A stretch of DNA of 64,000 bases from Bacilli bacterium. GTDB taxonomy: Bacteria; Bacillota_I; Bacilli_A; RF39; UBA660. Positions 42,358 to 51,303 of this stretch are shown piece after piece (positions within the stretch are counted from its first letter, which is position 1; each line of letters begins with the position of its first letter). The position numbers and the translations under genes are program-made. The stretch spans positions 1 to 64,000 of the forward strand of contig JAQVKM010000002.1 of assembly GCA_028694645.1 (NCBI GenBank), in the 5' to 3' direction. Below the pieces are notes generated by a model. It did no database searches. It was not told where the DNA came from and saw only the letters and a list, made by a program, of their open reading frames with translations.

Positions 42358-42805
42358 ATCTGTTAATTTTAAATAATTGATCTTCTTTTAAATAAATATC
42401 TTGATTTTCTTTAACTAATTGTTCAATAGTGATATCAAGATTATTTAACACATCATTTAATGTATCTCCCATATTAGTCACATACATTCTTTTTTTATTA
42501 GGAATTTTAATTACCTGATCTGGATATATATAATCATCTTTATTTAATCCATTTATTTTATATAATGTATCTAAATCTGTATCATATTTTTTACTAATTG
42601 AGTATATTGAATCACCTTTTTTTACAGTATAATTTAAATATTCATCATTAACTAAATTATCTGGTACAATTATAAAACTACCTGGTTTTAATATCATATC
42701 ATCTGATATCCCATTAATTTTTTTTAATTCATCAATATCTGTATTAAATAAAACTGCAATATAATCCAATGTTTCATTAGACCCTACTTGATATATTTTA
42801 TACAT
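42356..42805 (-). CDS. LysM-repeat protein without signal peptide
   Basis: This 149-residue protein consists of about three LysM-type modules: IYQVGSNETLDYIAVLFNT (about 3-45), YTVKKGDSIYSISKKYDTDLD (about 58-103) and a degenerate third (about 107-148). No signal peptide or transmembrane helix is present. LysM proteins made in the mother cell (SafA, SpoVID) also lack signals, so a spore-coat or cortex role is possible, but a cytoplasmic or non-classically exported protein is not excluded. It is flanked by terminators and appears monocistronic. Confidence 0.8.
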   Translation of the reverse strand: MYKIYQVGSNETLDYIAVLFNTDIDELKKINGISDDMILKPGSFIIVPDNLVNDEYLNYTVKKGDSIYSISKKYDTDLDTLYKINGLNKDDYIYPDQVIKIPNKKRMYVTNMGDTLNDVLNNLDITIEQLVKENQDIYLKEDQLFKINR

Positions 42806-42830
42806 AATAACACCTCAATATAACATATGA

Positions 42831-42857
42831 AAAAATAAGAAACGCGTTCTTATTTTA
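42831..42857 (-). terminator. Terminator of the 42850-44130 gene
   Basis: AAATAAGAA-CGCG-TTCTTATTT-type stem and T-run on the minus strand. Confidence 0.7.
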
Positions 42858-44130
42858 TATATACATTAAATTTTATTGTTTTATTAAATTCTAATTCATT
42901 ATTACTTAATATAGTTTTTATACCTTCTAAATCACTATATCTTTTAATATTTTTACCTTCTTTAAAATAAACATAATCTTTAATATAAACAGCATCTAAT
43001 ATATTATCTGTTGTATATAAATATGTCATACTTACTGGGTTTTGAATAGTGCTACGATAAACATTATATTTGTCACCTGTTTTAATATAAATGTAATAAT
43101 AACCTGATTTAGATATTCCTGATTTATCAACTCTTGCATAGTTATTATTATTCCATATGTTATTTGTTGTATATTGATTAAATGTTATATCACTATTTTT
43201 AGCTTCATACGCATTAATTGTCTCAAAGTTACCATTGATATAACGTAATATACCTATATCGGCATTTCCTACTTCAATTATTGTTTTAGCTTTAATATCT
43301 AATTCATATTGTTTCAAAGTATTTCTATCAAATATGTATACATTATTATCAATAACGCCTTGTACATATGAATCCATACTTATATCATAATCATATGATA
43401 TTTTTGATTTAACATTTGTTATTATATCAATTACTGTAAATTCATTAAATTTATATTCTTTTGTGTAATCTGCAACAACATAATAATTCAATACAAAAGC
43501 TGATATTGATTTAACATAAACATCATTTTCAAATATTGAGTTATCATATATTTTTTGAGAATTTCTATTATTAATAGTATAAATGCCTTTATAATTTTCT
43601 AATGATAAAAAATGATTATTTAAAACATTATCATATAAAATTATTGAATCCTTTGTTGTAGCTATTCCAAGATCATTATCATAAGATGATGAGCTATAAC
43701 CTATTTCTGATAATGAAGATACAAAAGAATCAAGAGAGGCGTTTTTATTTTTAATATCATGATATAAATAGTATTCGCCACCTACTTTACACATTACATC
43801 ACTCAATATTTTATTACCAGTATATATTGGCAATATACATAAATGTGTATCATCACCATAATATTTTACATCTTTTATAATCCGATTTTGCATATTAAAA
43901 TTTTCAAACACTTCATAATCAAAAGAAACATCATTAACGGTAATATTGAAATAATAATTATTTGTTTCATTCTCTACATTTGTTGTAAAAACTTCTTTAA
44001 TTGAAAAAGTGTTATTGTTACTTTTTATTTGATAATTAACAGTACTACCCTTTTCAATAAATTTAAAAGCAAATTGGATTACTAAGTAAATTAAAAACAT
44101 TACAAAAAGCAATTTTAAGACTCTATTCAT
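42850..44130 (-). CDS. Secreted or membrane-anchored protein of unknown function
   Basis: This 426-residue protein has an N-terminal hydrophobic segment (about 5-24) acting as signal or anchor and a Tyr/Asn/Ile-rich extracellular body. Repeated short beta-hairpin-like patterns (for example YKGIYTINNRN, NNVYIFDRNTLKQYELD, GKNIKRYSDLEGIKT) suggest a beta-propeller or similar fold, but no family was recognised. It is followed by a terminator and precedes the LysM gene. A role in surface binding is inference only. Confidence 0.65.
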   Translation of the reverse strand: MNRVLKLLFVMFLIYLVIQFAFKFIEKGSTVNYQIKSNNNTFSIKEVFTTNVENETNNYYFNITVNDVSFDYEVFENFNMQNRIIKDVKYYGDDTHLCILPIYTGNKILSDVMCKVGGEYYLYHDIKNKNASLDSFVSSLSEIGYSSSSYDNDLGIATTKDSIILYDNVLNNHFLSLENYKGIYTINNRNSQKIYDNSIFENDVYVKSISAFVLNYYVVADYTKEYKFNEFTVIDIITNVKSKISYDYDISMDSYVQGVIDNNVYIFDRNTLKQYELDIKAKTIIEVGNADIGILRYINGNFETINAYEAKNSDITFNQYTTNNIWNNNNYARVDKSGISKSGYYYIYIKTGDKYNVYRSTIQNPVSMTYLYTTDNILDAVYIKDYVYFKEGKNIKRYSDLEGIKTILSNNELEFNKTIKFNVYIK

Positions 44131-44161
44131 ATTATCACCTACAATAATGATAACATATTTT

Positions 44162-45406
44162 TTATTTTTTATCTATAATTGTTTTTAAATATATTGCTTG
44201 TAAAAATTCATGAGGAAATAATATTACTAATTTATTTAATTTTTTTTCTTCATTGTTTTTTATACAATCATATATATATTTAATAGTAAATTTGTTACTA
44301 AATAAATTTTTAATATCTTTTTCTTCAATTAATTTATTTTTTTTTGAATCGCTGTTTATTAATAATAATTTACTTTTAAGTAATTTATTATATTGATTTA
44401 TTCTATATATTTTAGATTCATCTAAATTAAAAGACAAACCTATTTGCTCTATCATCTTATTCAATTCTTTTTTTATTACTTCATCATTAGAACTTAATAG
44501 TATTTTTTTATAAGAAGGTATCAACAATAACTTCTTATATAATTTACTATTTTGTAATACTAAATTGATATTTTCAATATAATAATCTTTATACTTCTTA
44601 TAATTTTTATTTAATTGATTGTTTCTAAATGTATACAAATTACCTTCAAAAAAATTAAATTCTTTCATTGTATCATTATAACCAAATTTAATTGCCTTTC
44701 TTGAAAAACTAGATTGAAAAACTAAAAACGACCCAATTTTATTTCTTGGTGAAATATATTTTATTTTAATATTTTCATCAATTATTTTTTTCTTTATACC
44801 TAACTCTCTTAAATCAACAGCTATTATCTCTGTTGCTCCCATTTTAATAGCTAAATTAATTGGCAAGTTATCATATATACCCCCATCTATATATTTTTGT
44901 TCATCTATTTTCTTCATTTTAAAAGCGGGAAAACAAGAGGAAGAAGCTAATAAATATGCGTGGAGTTTTTCACGTGGTATTTTATTCTTTGTAAGAATTA
45001 GTGGTTTTAATGTTTTAACATTAAAAGTCACTATTCCCATATCTATTTTTGAAGCATATATTTTTTTTAAATCAACATTATTAATTATTGTTTTTTCTAA
45101 ATTATTTACATTCATTCCACCTTTTATTATGTTTTTAAAATATGAAAATATAATAATCTTTTTACCTTCTTGTGTATTATAATCTTCTTTTATTTCTTCA
45201 TCAAAAATCATGTTAGAATTTAGATTATACCAAAGTTTAAGCCCTTTATGAAATGTATTTTGCGTCATAATAGCTGCATTCAAAGCTCCAACAGATGTTC
45301 CTGTTACAATGTCATAATGTATTTTTAATTTTTTAAGAGCTTTCCAAACACCAATTTGATAAGCTCCTTTTGATCCCCCACCAGATAAAACAATAGCTCT
45401 TTTCAT
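44162..45406 (-). CDS. Patatin-like phospholipase
   Basis: From ATG at 45406 (MKRAIVLS, after AAGGTG) it is about 414 residues. The patatin catalytic dyad is visible: the oxyanion GGGSKGAY (about 9-16), nucleophile GTSVGALNA (about 42) and the Asp in DGGIYDNLPI (about 175). The C-terminal half (about 230-414) is a Lys/Leu-rich helical region not typical of the smallest patatins. It probably hydrolyses acyl chains of membrane lipids from the cytoplasmic side. It is monocistronic and divergent from cotZ. Confidence 0.92.
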   Translation of the reverse strand: MKRAIVLSGGGSKGAYQIGVWKALKKLKIHYDIVTGTSVGALNAAIMTQNTFHKGLKLWYNLNSNMIFDEEIKEDYNTQEGKKIIIFSYFKNIIKGGMNVNNLEKTIINNVDLKKIYASKIDMGIVTFNVKTLKPLILTKNKIPREKLHAYLLASSSCFPAFKMKKIDEQKYIDGGIYDNLPINLAIKMGATEIIAVDLRELGIKKKIIDENIKIKYISPRNKIGSFLVFQSSFSRKAIKFGYNDTMKEFNFFEGNLYTFRNNQLNKNYKKYKDYYIENINLVLQNSKLYKKLLLIPSYKKILLSSNDEVIKKELNKMIEQIGLSFNLDESKIYRINQYNKLLKSKLLLINSDSKKNKLIEEKDIKNLFSNKFTIKYIYDCIKNNEEKKLNKLVILFPHEFLQAIYLKTIIDKK

Positions 45407-45541
45407 ATATTCACCTTCTAACATAATTATACACTTGTTTAGTAATTTTGAACAATTTAATTACTATATAGGTTATTTATTCACATCACTTTCATATTTT
45501 TGAATATGTTATATTGAATAATAAAAGAAGGGGTGGATTAT

Positions 45542-45961
45542 ATGTGTAATAATAATGATGGCAGTTGCATAGCTGAAGTCTTAACTGTAATATGTATTTT
45601 ACAACAAAATGCTAATTCATGTGATAGTTGTTTGGATACTTGTGATAGAGGATTTCTAGGTTGTAATACTTCATGTATGACATACAACACAAGACCAATA
45701 ATGATATATACTTGTTGCGGTAATGGTGTTCCATTTTCTATGCCAATAAGTAAAGATCCTGATGAACAAACAAAATCATCAATATTTAGAGTTGAAAAAA
45801 TAGATGGAAATTGTGCTACTTTCAGAGTTTTAGCTAGAAACGAAGACACAAGTGAATTGATATGTTCGCCATACGTTGCAACTAATTCATTTTTTACAAT
45901 GAACTTAAGTTGTATATGTGCAATAAGATGTTTAAATGATTGTTTTGTAGAATGTATTTAA
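45542..45961 (+). CDS. cotZ: CotY/CotZ-like spore coat or crust protein
   Basis: From ATG at 45542 (MCNNNDGSCIAEVL, after AAGGGGTGG) it is about 139 residues and rich in cysteine (about 18). It resembles the CotY/CotZ/ExsY family: an N-terminal CIAEVL segment, the central SIFRVEKIDGNCATFRVL block and the C-terminal MNLSCICAIRCL, corresponding to VDLSCFCAIQCL in Bacillus. These proteins polymerise through disulfides into the spore crust or exosporium basal layer. The track start at 45533 (GTG) lies on the ribosome site. It is monocistronic and probably under sigma-K, but I could not identify a convincing sigma-K promoter. Confidence 0.85.
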   Translation: MCNNNDGSCIAEVLTVICILQQNANSCDSCLDTCDRGFLGCNTSCMTYNTRPIMIYTCCGNGVPFSMPISKDPDEQTKSSIFRVEKIDGNCATFRVLARNEDTSELICSPYVATNSFFTMNLSCICAIRCLNDCFVECI

Positions 45962-45984
45962 AAACGAGGTAACTCGTTTTTAAT
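45959..45984. terminator. Bidirectional terminator after cotZ
   Basis: AAAACGAG-GTAA-CTCGTTTT stem with flanking A- and T-runs. Confidence 0.85.
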
Positions 45985-46300
45985 TTTCATATTCAATATC
46001 TATAATATCGTTTTTTGAAATAAGTTCATTATCAATTGTTATTAAACTATTATTATTTTGACCTATAATTTTTCTACTTATTTTTTTATCTTTTAAAGTT
46101 ATTATGACACTCGCTTTATAAACATATTTTGGAGAATTAAAAATATCTTTAATTTTCTGATTTATATTTTTACTTTTATATCTTGTATCACTATTTTTTT
46201 CTGTTTGTTCTTTTTCATTTTTTGTTACTGATATCTTAGTATTATTTGATAATTCTTTATCTATTTTATTAGCATAAATACTTGGAAGTTTTTTTCCCAT
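45980..46300 (-). CDS. Small conserved-looking protein of unknown function
   Basis: This 106-residue soluble, lysine-rich protein starts MGKKLPSIYANKID and has a C-terminal half (YVYKASVIITLKDKKISRKIIGQNNN) with alternating hydrophobic residues that look like a small beta-barrel or OB/SH3-like fold. No family is recognised. It is convergent with cotZ, downstream of the popT-like gene with about 40 bases between. Spore-related function is possible only by proximity. Confidence 0.6.
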   Translation of the reverse strand: MGKKLPSIYANKIDKELSNNTKISVTKNEKEQTEKNSDTRYKSKNINQKIKDIFNSPKYVYKASVIITLKDKKISRKIIGQNNNSLITIDNELISKNDIIDIEYEN

Positions 46301-46341
46301 AAATTCACCTCATTAAATAATATGTTTGATTATCATTATAA

Positions 46342-47136
46342 TTACATATTATCTAATTTTTTTGCAATAAAAAAACCTAATAAAATTAAAAATAATGTTA
46401 TTACAAAATTATTTCGATTAAGATATGTTACAACACTTTTAAGTAACATCAAAATTGAGTATGATGATAATAGCAAAATAATTTGATAAAATAAATTTTT
46501 ATGATTATCTAGCATTTTTGATATTAAAGATGAAATTATAAAAACTCCTAAAACAACTCCTAAAAAAAAGAATGATAAATTAATAATTTCAAAATTAATA
46601 TACATATTTAATATAAAATTATAGCTATCAATCATCATAAATATTGCTGTTCCAGATATTCCAGGAACAATCATAGTAATTGCGTCAATAAATCCTAATA
46701 TAGTAATATATATATACTTAAAAAAAGGAATATTTAATATAAAATTAAGCGATACATTAATATCTTTTATAATAAAAGATATTAATAATAGTATAATAAT
46801 TACACAAAATATTGAGTTTTTGGATTTAATTTTCTTAACTATATTTGGGATAATACCTATTATTAATCCTATTATAATTGCCATTGTATATAAATAATTA
46901 TTTTTTAAAAAATAATCAATCAATTTACTAAACAAAACCATAGCTAATAAGATTCCAATTGATATTTTAAAAAGAAAGGTAAAATTTTTTTTAAAATTAC
47001 TAAACAAATTATTAACTGATATAATCATTTGTTCATATAAACCTAATGAAATTGCTATTAAACTTCCACTTACACCCGGAATTATTTTTCCTATACCAAT
47101 AATAAATCCTTTTATTATAATGATTATACTATTCAT
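46342..47136 (-). CDS. popT: DUF368 membrane protein, probable undecaprenyl-phosphate translocase
   Basis: This 264-residue polytopic protein belongs to DUF368. The N-terminal GFIIGIGKIIPGVSGSLIAISLGLYE motif and the internally repeated GFIDAITMIVPGISGTAIFMM (about 153) are diagnostic inverted-repeat motifs. DUF368 proteins (PopT) and DedA proteins were shown to recycle undecaprenyl phosphate across the membrane for wall synthesis. About eight transmembrane helices are visible. It is divergent from the 47229 gene. The symbol is assigned by family. Confidence 0.88.
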   Translation of the reverse strand: MNSIIIIIKGFIIGIGKIIPGVSGSLIAISLGLYEQMIISVNNLFSNFKKNFTFLFKISIGILLAMVLFSKLIDYFLKNNYLYTMAIIIGLIIGIIPNIVKKIKSKNSIFCVIIILLLISFIIKDINVSLNFILNIPFFKYIYITILGFIDAITMIVPGISGTAIFMMIDSYNFILNMYINFEIINLSFFFLGVVLGVFIISSLISKMLDNHKNLFYQIILLLSSYSILMLLKSVVTYLNRNNFVITLFLILLGFFIAKKLDNM

Positions 47137-47228
47137 TTAATCACCTATTAATATTATTCAAATGTCATTATTTTATTGTATATTTATATTTTTTTTGATA
47201 TAATTTATTTAGTTTGGAGGGTTATTTA

Positions 47229-48329
47229 ATGGACTTTAAAAAAATAGGTAAAAATGTATATGTTTATTTTGGAGTAGGCTTTGGAGTTATGCTTTTCTTT
47301 ATTATTATAATATTAATACTTAGTGTTATGTTTGGAGGAAAGGTTTCAATTGAAGTTGCCAAAAAGAAAATACAAAACGCAGCTATAGTATATTATAAAA
47401 ACAATCAAGATGAATTACCAATTGTTGGAGAAAGTACTTTCATAACAATGGATAAATTAGTAGAAAAAAAATTAATTAAAAGTTTTGATAATTTATTAAA
47501 AAATCAAAATACATCTTGTGAGGCAAAAGTAACTGTTGAAAACAATAATGGATTTTATTTATATTCTACTGACTTAAATTGCGAAGATGATTATCAAACA
47601 ACATATTTGTATGAAAAAGTAAAATCAGATAATTTAATAACTACTGATAGTGATGGATTATACGAAATTAATAATTCTTTAGTATTCAGGGGAGAAGATC
47701 TTAATAATTATGTTTCTTTTGCTAATAAAATTTGGAGAATTATTAAAATAAACACTGATAACTCTATCAGATTAATTGAAGTAACTAGTGAGGAAAGTTT
47801 TGTATGGGATGATCGTTATAATAATGAGGTTGAGTCTAATACTGGAATTAATGATTATCGCGTTAGCAGAATAAAAGATACTCTTGAAACTTTATACAAT
47901 GATGAAAATAAATTTACAGAAGCTGACAAAGCATTCATTGTTGCGCAAGATATTTGTTTAGGTAAACAAGCAGAAAACAGTTCTATTCTTGATGGTTCAG
48001 TTGAATGTTCTGATGTTTTAGAAAATCAATATATATCAATGTTAGAAGTTTATGAATATGCTTTAGCTAGTATTGATAATAACTGTAACAGTTTAGATGA
48101 TAGAGAGTGTTCTAATTATAATTACATATCAGCATTTGATAAATCATTTTGGACAATCACTGCAAGTTCTGAAATAAGTGATAGAGCTTTTAAAATATCA
48201 ACTTATCCTGACTTAATAAGAACTGCTAATGCAACAGCTATTAATTTAGTAATTCATATTTCAAGTAATGCCATATATTTAGATGGTGATGGATCTTTTG
48301 ATAAACCATATACAATAAAAAATGACTAA
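47229..48329 (+). CDS. Bitopic surface protein with lectin-like domain, related to GpmI extension
   Basis: From ATG at 47229 (after GGAGGGTTATTTA) it is about 366 residues. A single transmembrane helix (about 15-38) precedes a short pilin-like coiled region (IEVAKKKIQNAAIVYYKNN) and the domain family described in this window: GLYEINNSLVFRGEDLNNY, IWRIIKINTDNSIRLIE, a Trp-rich SFWTIT segment and the terminal GDGSFDKPYTI. The match to the first extension domain of the phosphoglycerate mutase (GLYQDGNEYIFKGNVENNY, RIVKINSNKTIKLI) is strong. It is convergent with a thioester adhesin gene and shares a terminator. Confidence 0.8.
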   Translation: MDFKKIGKNVYVYFGVGFGVMLFFIIIILILSVMFGGKVSIEVAKKKIQNAAIVYYKNNQDELPIVGESTFITMDKLVEKKLIKSFDNLLKNQNTSCEAKVTVENNNGFYLYSTDLNCEDDYQTTYLYEKVKSDNLITTDSDGLYEINNSLVFRGEDLNNYVSFANKIWRIIKINTDNSIRLIEVTSEESFVWDDRYNNEVESNTGINDYRVSRIKDTLETLYNDENKFTEADKAFIVAQDICLGKQAENSSILDGSVECSDVLENQYISMLEVYEYALASIDNNCNSLDDRECSNYNYISAFDKSFWTITASSEISDRAFKISTYPDLIRTANATAINLVIHISSNAIYLDGDGSFDKPYTIKND

Positions 48330-48342
48330 GTCATTTTTTTAT
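48316..48342. terminator. Bidirectional terminator between surface-protein genes
   Basis: AAAAAATGAC-TAA-GTCATTTTTT overlaps the stop codon of the plus-strand gene and lies at the end of the minus-strand adhesin gene. Confidence 0.8.
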
Positions 48343-50343
48343 TTTATCTTTTATAATAATTAAAATTAACAAAACAATTATTATTAATAACCATATTATA
48401 TTATGACAGTAACACTTATTATTTTTACATGTTGTTTTTTCATTTAATAATTTGTTATTTTCATTTTTAATAATTTTACTATATTCATTATCATCTATAT
48501 AATTTAAATTAGAATCATCATTTTCTTTTATTAATCTTGATGAAAAATTATTTTCATATTCATCTATTTCTTGATTGAAATCATTATTTTCATTTTTTAA
48601 ATTATTTTGATATACATTGATATCATTCACTTCGTCTTCAAAAATTTTTTCTTTTTCTTGTTTAATTATATTCAATTCAAGATTTTGATGTTCATATTTG
48701 AAATAATAATTTGTAAATTTATTTTCATCATCAAACTGTGTTAATTCTTTTATATAATAAGAACCTAGCGGAATTTGAACTTCTGTTATTTCATTACTAA
48801 TTAATTTATAAATTAACTGATTATTTTTATAAACTAAAATGTCATTTAAATATATATCAGATGCAGCATATAAACCATATTCAATATTATCATAATTTTG
48901 ATTTTGACACGAGTCATTTAAATATATCTGTTTTTGAACATTAATTTTAATAGTACTTCTTTCTAAGTTTTTTTCAACAATAATGTTTTTAATAATTTCT
49001 TTTGTATATTTATCTATATAATTAATCAAAAAATTTGTAACTTCTTTTTCATCGTTAGTTATATAATAATTACCAACGGGTAATGTAGTAGTGAATTGAC
49101 CATTTTCATTAGTACTAATTGATTTTACAAATTGATTCTTTAAATATAATAAATTATAATTATTATCATATAAATTATCAGCAGCATAAATATAATAATT
49201 TTTATTATCATTTGGTACAATTAAATTATTATATTTGATTTTTTCTTGGTAATTTAATATTCCATATGGAATATCTAAATAATTAAATATTTCATAATAA
49301 TTATTATCTAATTCATTATCTTCTTTTATTTGGAAAACTGTATTGCTATCACTATATACATAGTTATTTGGTATATCTAAATTAAATATTTCATATGTTC
49401 CTTCACTCAGTTTAAAGTCAGATATAAATTCTCCTTTTTCATCTGTTTTAAATATATCATTTTCATTTATTTTGACAAATTGACTTGTATTTAAATTATA
49501 TATTTTAAAAGTTAATTTATCATTTATTAATTTTGAATTAGACATCGTTGTAATTTTTATTTTACTATTATATTCATTTGGTATTATACTTAAATTTTCT
49601 TCAACTATTTCATCAATAGCAAATGTAGCTAATGCTTGATAAGTTGAGCTTTCTTTATATCCATTTGTAGAAACACCACTTTTTATTCTTTTTACAAATT
49701 TAATATCTGCATTATTTAAATCAAGAATTTTGATATATAATTTGTTTTTTTCTTTCCATATTTCATTTTTACTATTATTAATAATTTCATAATTTCCTAA
49801 AACATTATTTACATCAGTTAATTCAATAATATCATTAATGTCTGGATTTATTTCTTTAACATTAAAATTTGGTTTTATTCTTGCTTCCTCTATTTTTTTT
49901 GATATCTCATTTTTATATCCATCTATTATTATTCTACTACTAGCTGAAGAAGAAGTTGTAGTCCAATAAACTCTTATTAAAGCTGGATTTTTTCTCCAAA
50001 TTAATTCTTGTGTTGCCATATAATAGTATATATTATTATTTATTTCATTATAACCATATGCTGAAGCTAATTTATAATAGTCTAACAACAATGGATCAAT
50101 ATTTAAAACCAAATTATCTTCTTTATAATTAGACCCAATTATTTTGAAGGGTTCTAAACAATATGCTATTTTATTATTTAAATAAATATATCCTAATTTA
50201 CCATTATAAATATGTAATGATGATTCTCTATTGCTATATATTCCTTCTTGATAATCAATTCTTAAATTAACATCTGAGGCTAAAACATCTTTTGATATAA
50301 ATATAATAATAAAAATAACTAAACTACATATAATTTTTTTCAT
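48331..50343 (-). CDS. Surface adhesin with thioester domain and SpaA-like repeats, TM-anchored
   Basis: This 670-residue protein has a signal peptide (about 1-23) and an N-terminal thioester domain (about 40-230): Cys in IAYCLEPFK (about 62) and Gln in YMATQELIWR (about 112) match the Cys-Gln thioester pair of Gram-positive host-binding domains. Several SpaA/prealbumin-like repeats follow (for example GEFISDFKLSEGTYEI, GQFTTTLPVGNYYI, VQIPLGSYYIKEL). The C-terminus has an Asn-rich stretch, CKNNKCYCHN, one transmembrane helix and a Lys tail, with no LPXTG. It is therefore predicted to be membrane anchored without sortase. Covalent attachment to host or surface amines is inferred from the family. 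Confidence 0.85.
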   Translation of the reverse strand: MKKIICSLVIFIIIFISKDVLASDVNLRIDYQEGIYSNRESSLHIYNGKLGYIYLNNKIAYCLEPFKIIGSNYKEDNLVLNIDPLLLDYYKLASAYGYNEINNNIYYYMATQELIWRKNPALIRVYWTTTSSSASSRIIIDGYKNEISKKIEEARIKPNFNVKEINPDINDIIELTDVNNVLGNYEIINNSKNEIWKEKNKLYIKILDLNNADIKFVKRIKSGVSTNGYKESSTYQALATFAIDEIVEENLSIIPNEYNSKIKITTMSNSKLINDKLTFKIYNLNTSQFVKINENDIFKTDEKGEFISDFKLSEGTYEIFNLDIPNNYVYSDSNTVFQIKEDNELDNNYYEIFNYLDIPYGILNYQEKIKYNNLIVPNDNKNYYIYAADNLYDNNYNLLYLKNQFVKSISTNENGQFTTTLPVGNYYITNDEKEVTNFLINYIDKYTKEIIKNIIVEKNLERSTIKINVQKQIYLNDSCQNQNYDNIEYGLYAASDIYLNDILVYKNNQLIYKLISNEITEVQIPLGSYYIKELTQFDDENKFTNYYFKYEHQNLELNIIKQEKEKIFEDEVNDINVYQNNLKNENNDFNQEIDEYENNFSSRLIKENDDSNLNYIDDNEYSKIIKNENNKLLNEKTTCKNNKCYCHNIIWLLIIIVLLILIIIKDKIKK

Positions 50344-50429
50344 TTTTTCCTCCTTTAAAAATTATAGTCGTTACTATATCCTGTTTAAAAATATATATCA
50401 AATGACTAATTATTAATTTCATAACTATA

Positions 50430-50485
50430 TTTTCCACAGTAATAATTAATAATAACTACAAAATTAAAATTTATCCTGTGGAAAA
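50430..50485. repeat. Widely spaced inverted repeat with DnaA-box-like arms
   Basis: TTTTCCACAG (50430-50439) and CTGTGGAAAA (50476-50485) are a perfect 10-base inverted pair 36 bases apart. Each contains TTTTCCACA, one mismatch from the DnaA box TTATCCACA. The 200-base gap between the adhesin and MazG-like genes holds this repeat and a terminator, and nothing else was seen. Confidence 0.5.
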
Positions 50486-50512
50486 AACCTAATTATTAAG
50501 TTTATAAATAAT

Positions 50513-50546
50513 AAAAAAAAATAAACTTGTTGATAAGTTTATTTTA
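50513..50546 (-). terminator. Terminator of the MazG-like gene
   Basis: AATAAACTT-ATCAAC-AAGTTTATT followed by nine Ts on the minus strand. Confidence 0.8.
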
Positions 50547-50873
50547 TATTACTTTTTCCAAATAGATTTTTTCATCAAATCCACCCTTTTTATCATGTTT
50601 TAAATTCATTTCATCAATTATATTTTCCATACTATTATTACTTAAGATATTAATGTATTTGATAACTTCAAATACATCTGCCGATTCTTCTAAAATACTT
50701 AAATCATTTTCTAATTCAATAGCTTCTAATAGCTCATTCATCTCTTCTTTTAATTTTTTAATTAATTCTATTTTATATTCATCATTATCCAGTTTTCTTA
50801 TAACCGGTATTTCATTATTTAATTTAATTTTATCAATAATTTTATCTCTAACTAATTTATTATAAATAATCAT
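50544..50873 (-). CDS. MazG-like NTP/phosphoribosyl-ATP pyrophosphohydrolase
   Basis: This 109-residue all-alpha protein starts YNKLVRDKI and shows the EExxE...ExxD pattern of MazG-like pyrophosphatases (KLKEEMNELLEA about 41, EESADVFEVI about 62). Such enzymes hydrolyse non-canonical or excess nucleoside triphosphates. The short length suggests a house-cleaning enzyme rather than HisE. It ends a three-gene run with a glycosylase-like and a CmpB-like gene. Confidence 0.88.
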   Translation of the reverse strand: MIIYNKLVRDKIIDKIKLNNEIPVIRKLDNDEYKIELIKKLKEEMNELLEAIELENDLSILEESADVFEVIKYINILSNNSMENIIDEMNLKHDKKGGFDEKIYLEKVI

Positions 50874-50874
50874 A

Positions 50875-51291
50875 TCATTTCCTCACTTTATAAGAATTTA
50901 TTTCGCTAATAGTATCCTCTATATAATTATTAATTTCTTTTCTTTTATAAACATAAATATAAGATGGGTGTTTTTTAATTATCAATTTATTATTAATTAA
51001 TTTTATTTTTTTCAATTCATTACCAACTATATTACCAAATCCTATAATTATATCTGGATTTATTTTTTTTATTTCTCTTAAAAATTTAGGTCTTTCTTTT
51101 ATAATTTCTAATTTAGTTGGATATCTTAATTTATTATCATCATTTAATGGTGCATATGAAACCAAATTCAATTTATAACAATGATCATCTAACGCATCAA
51201 TAATTTGATCAATTATTTCCCCACTTTTTGTTTTTTTATCAAAAGGTTTTAGATTTTTCTTATTAGATAATCCGACGAAAACAATTTTCAT
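50875..51291 (-). CDS. Uracil-DNA glycosylase-superfamily protein (tentative)
   Basis: This 138-residue protein begins FVGLSNKKNLKPFDKKTKSG and has VSYAPLNDDNK, PDIIIGFGNIV (about 94) and KHPSYIYVYKRK (about 117), which resemble the pattern of family-4/5 uracil-DNA glycosylase-like proteins (leading glycine-rich strand, GN- and HPS-type motifs). The usual water-activating residues cannot be placed with confidence and the iron-sulfur cysteines of family 4 are absent. The assignment is tentative. It is one base from the MazG-like gene, which fits a nucleotide-hygiene unit. Confidence 0.55.
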   Translation of the reverse strand: MKIVFVGLSNKKNLKPFDKKTKSGEIIDQIIDALDDHCYKLNLVSYAPLNDDNKLRYPTKLEIIKERPKFLREIKKINPDIIIGFGNIVGNELKKIKLINNKLIIKKHPSYIYVYKRKEINNYIEDTISEINSYKVRK

Positions 51292-51303
51292 TTTTTCCTC
51301 AAA

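Noticed and set aside
45481-45541. A sigma-K promoter upstream of cotZ (CATATTTTT near 45493).
   Set aside because: The -10-like element lacks the final TA and no AC -35 lies at the right spacing.
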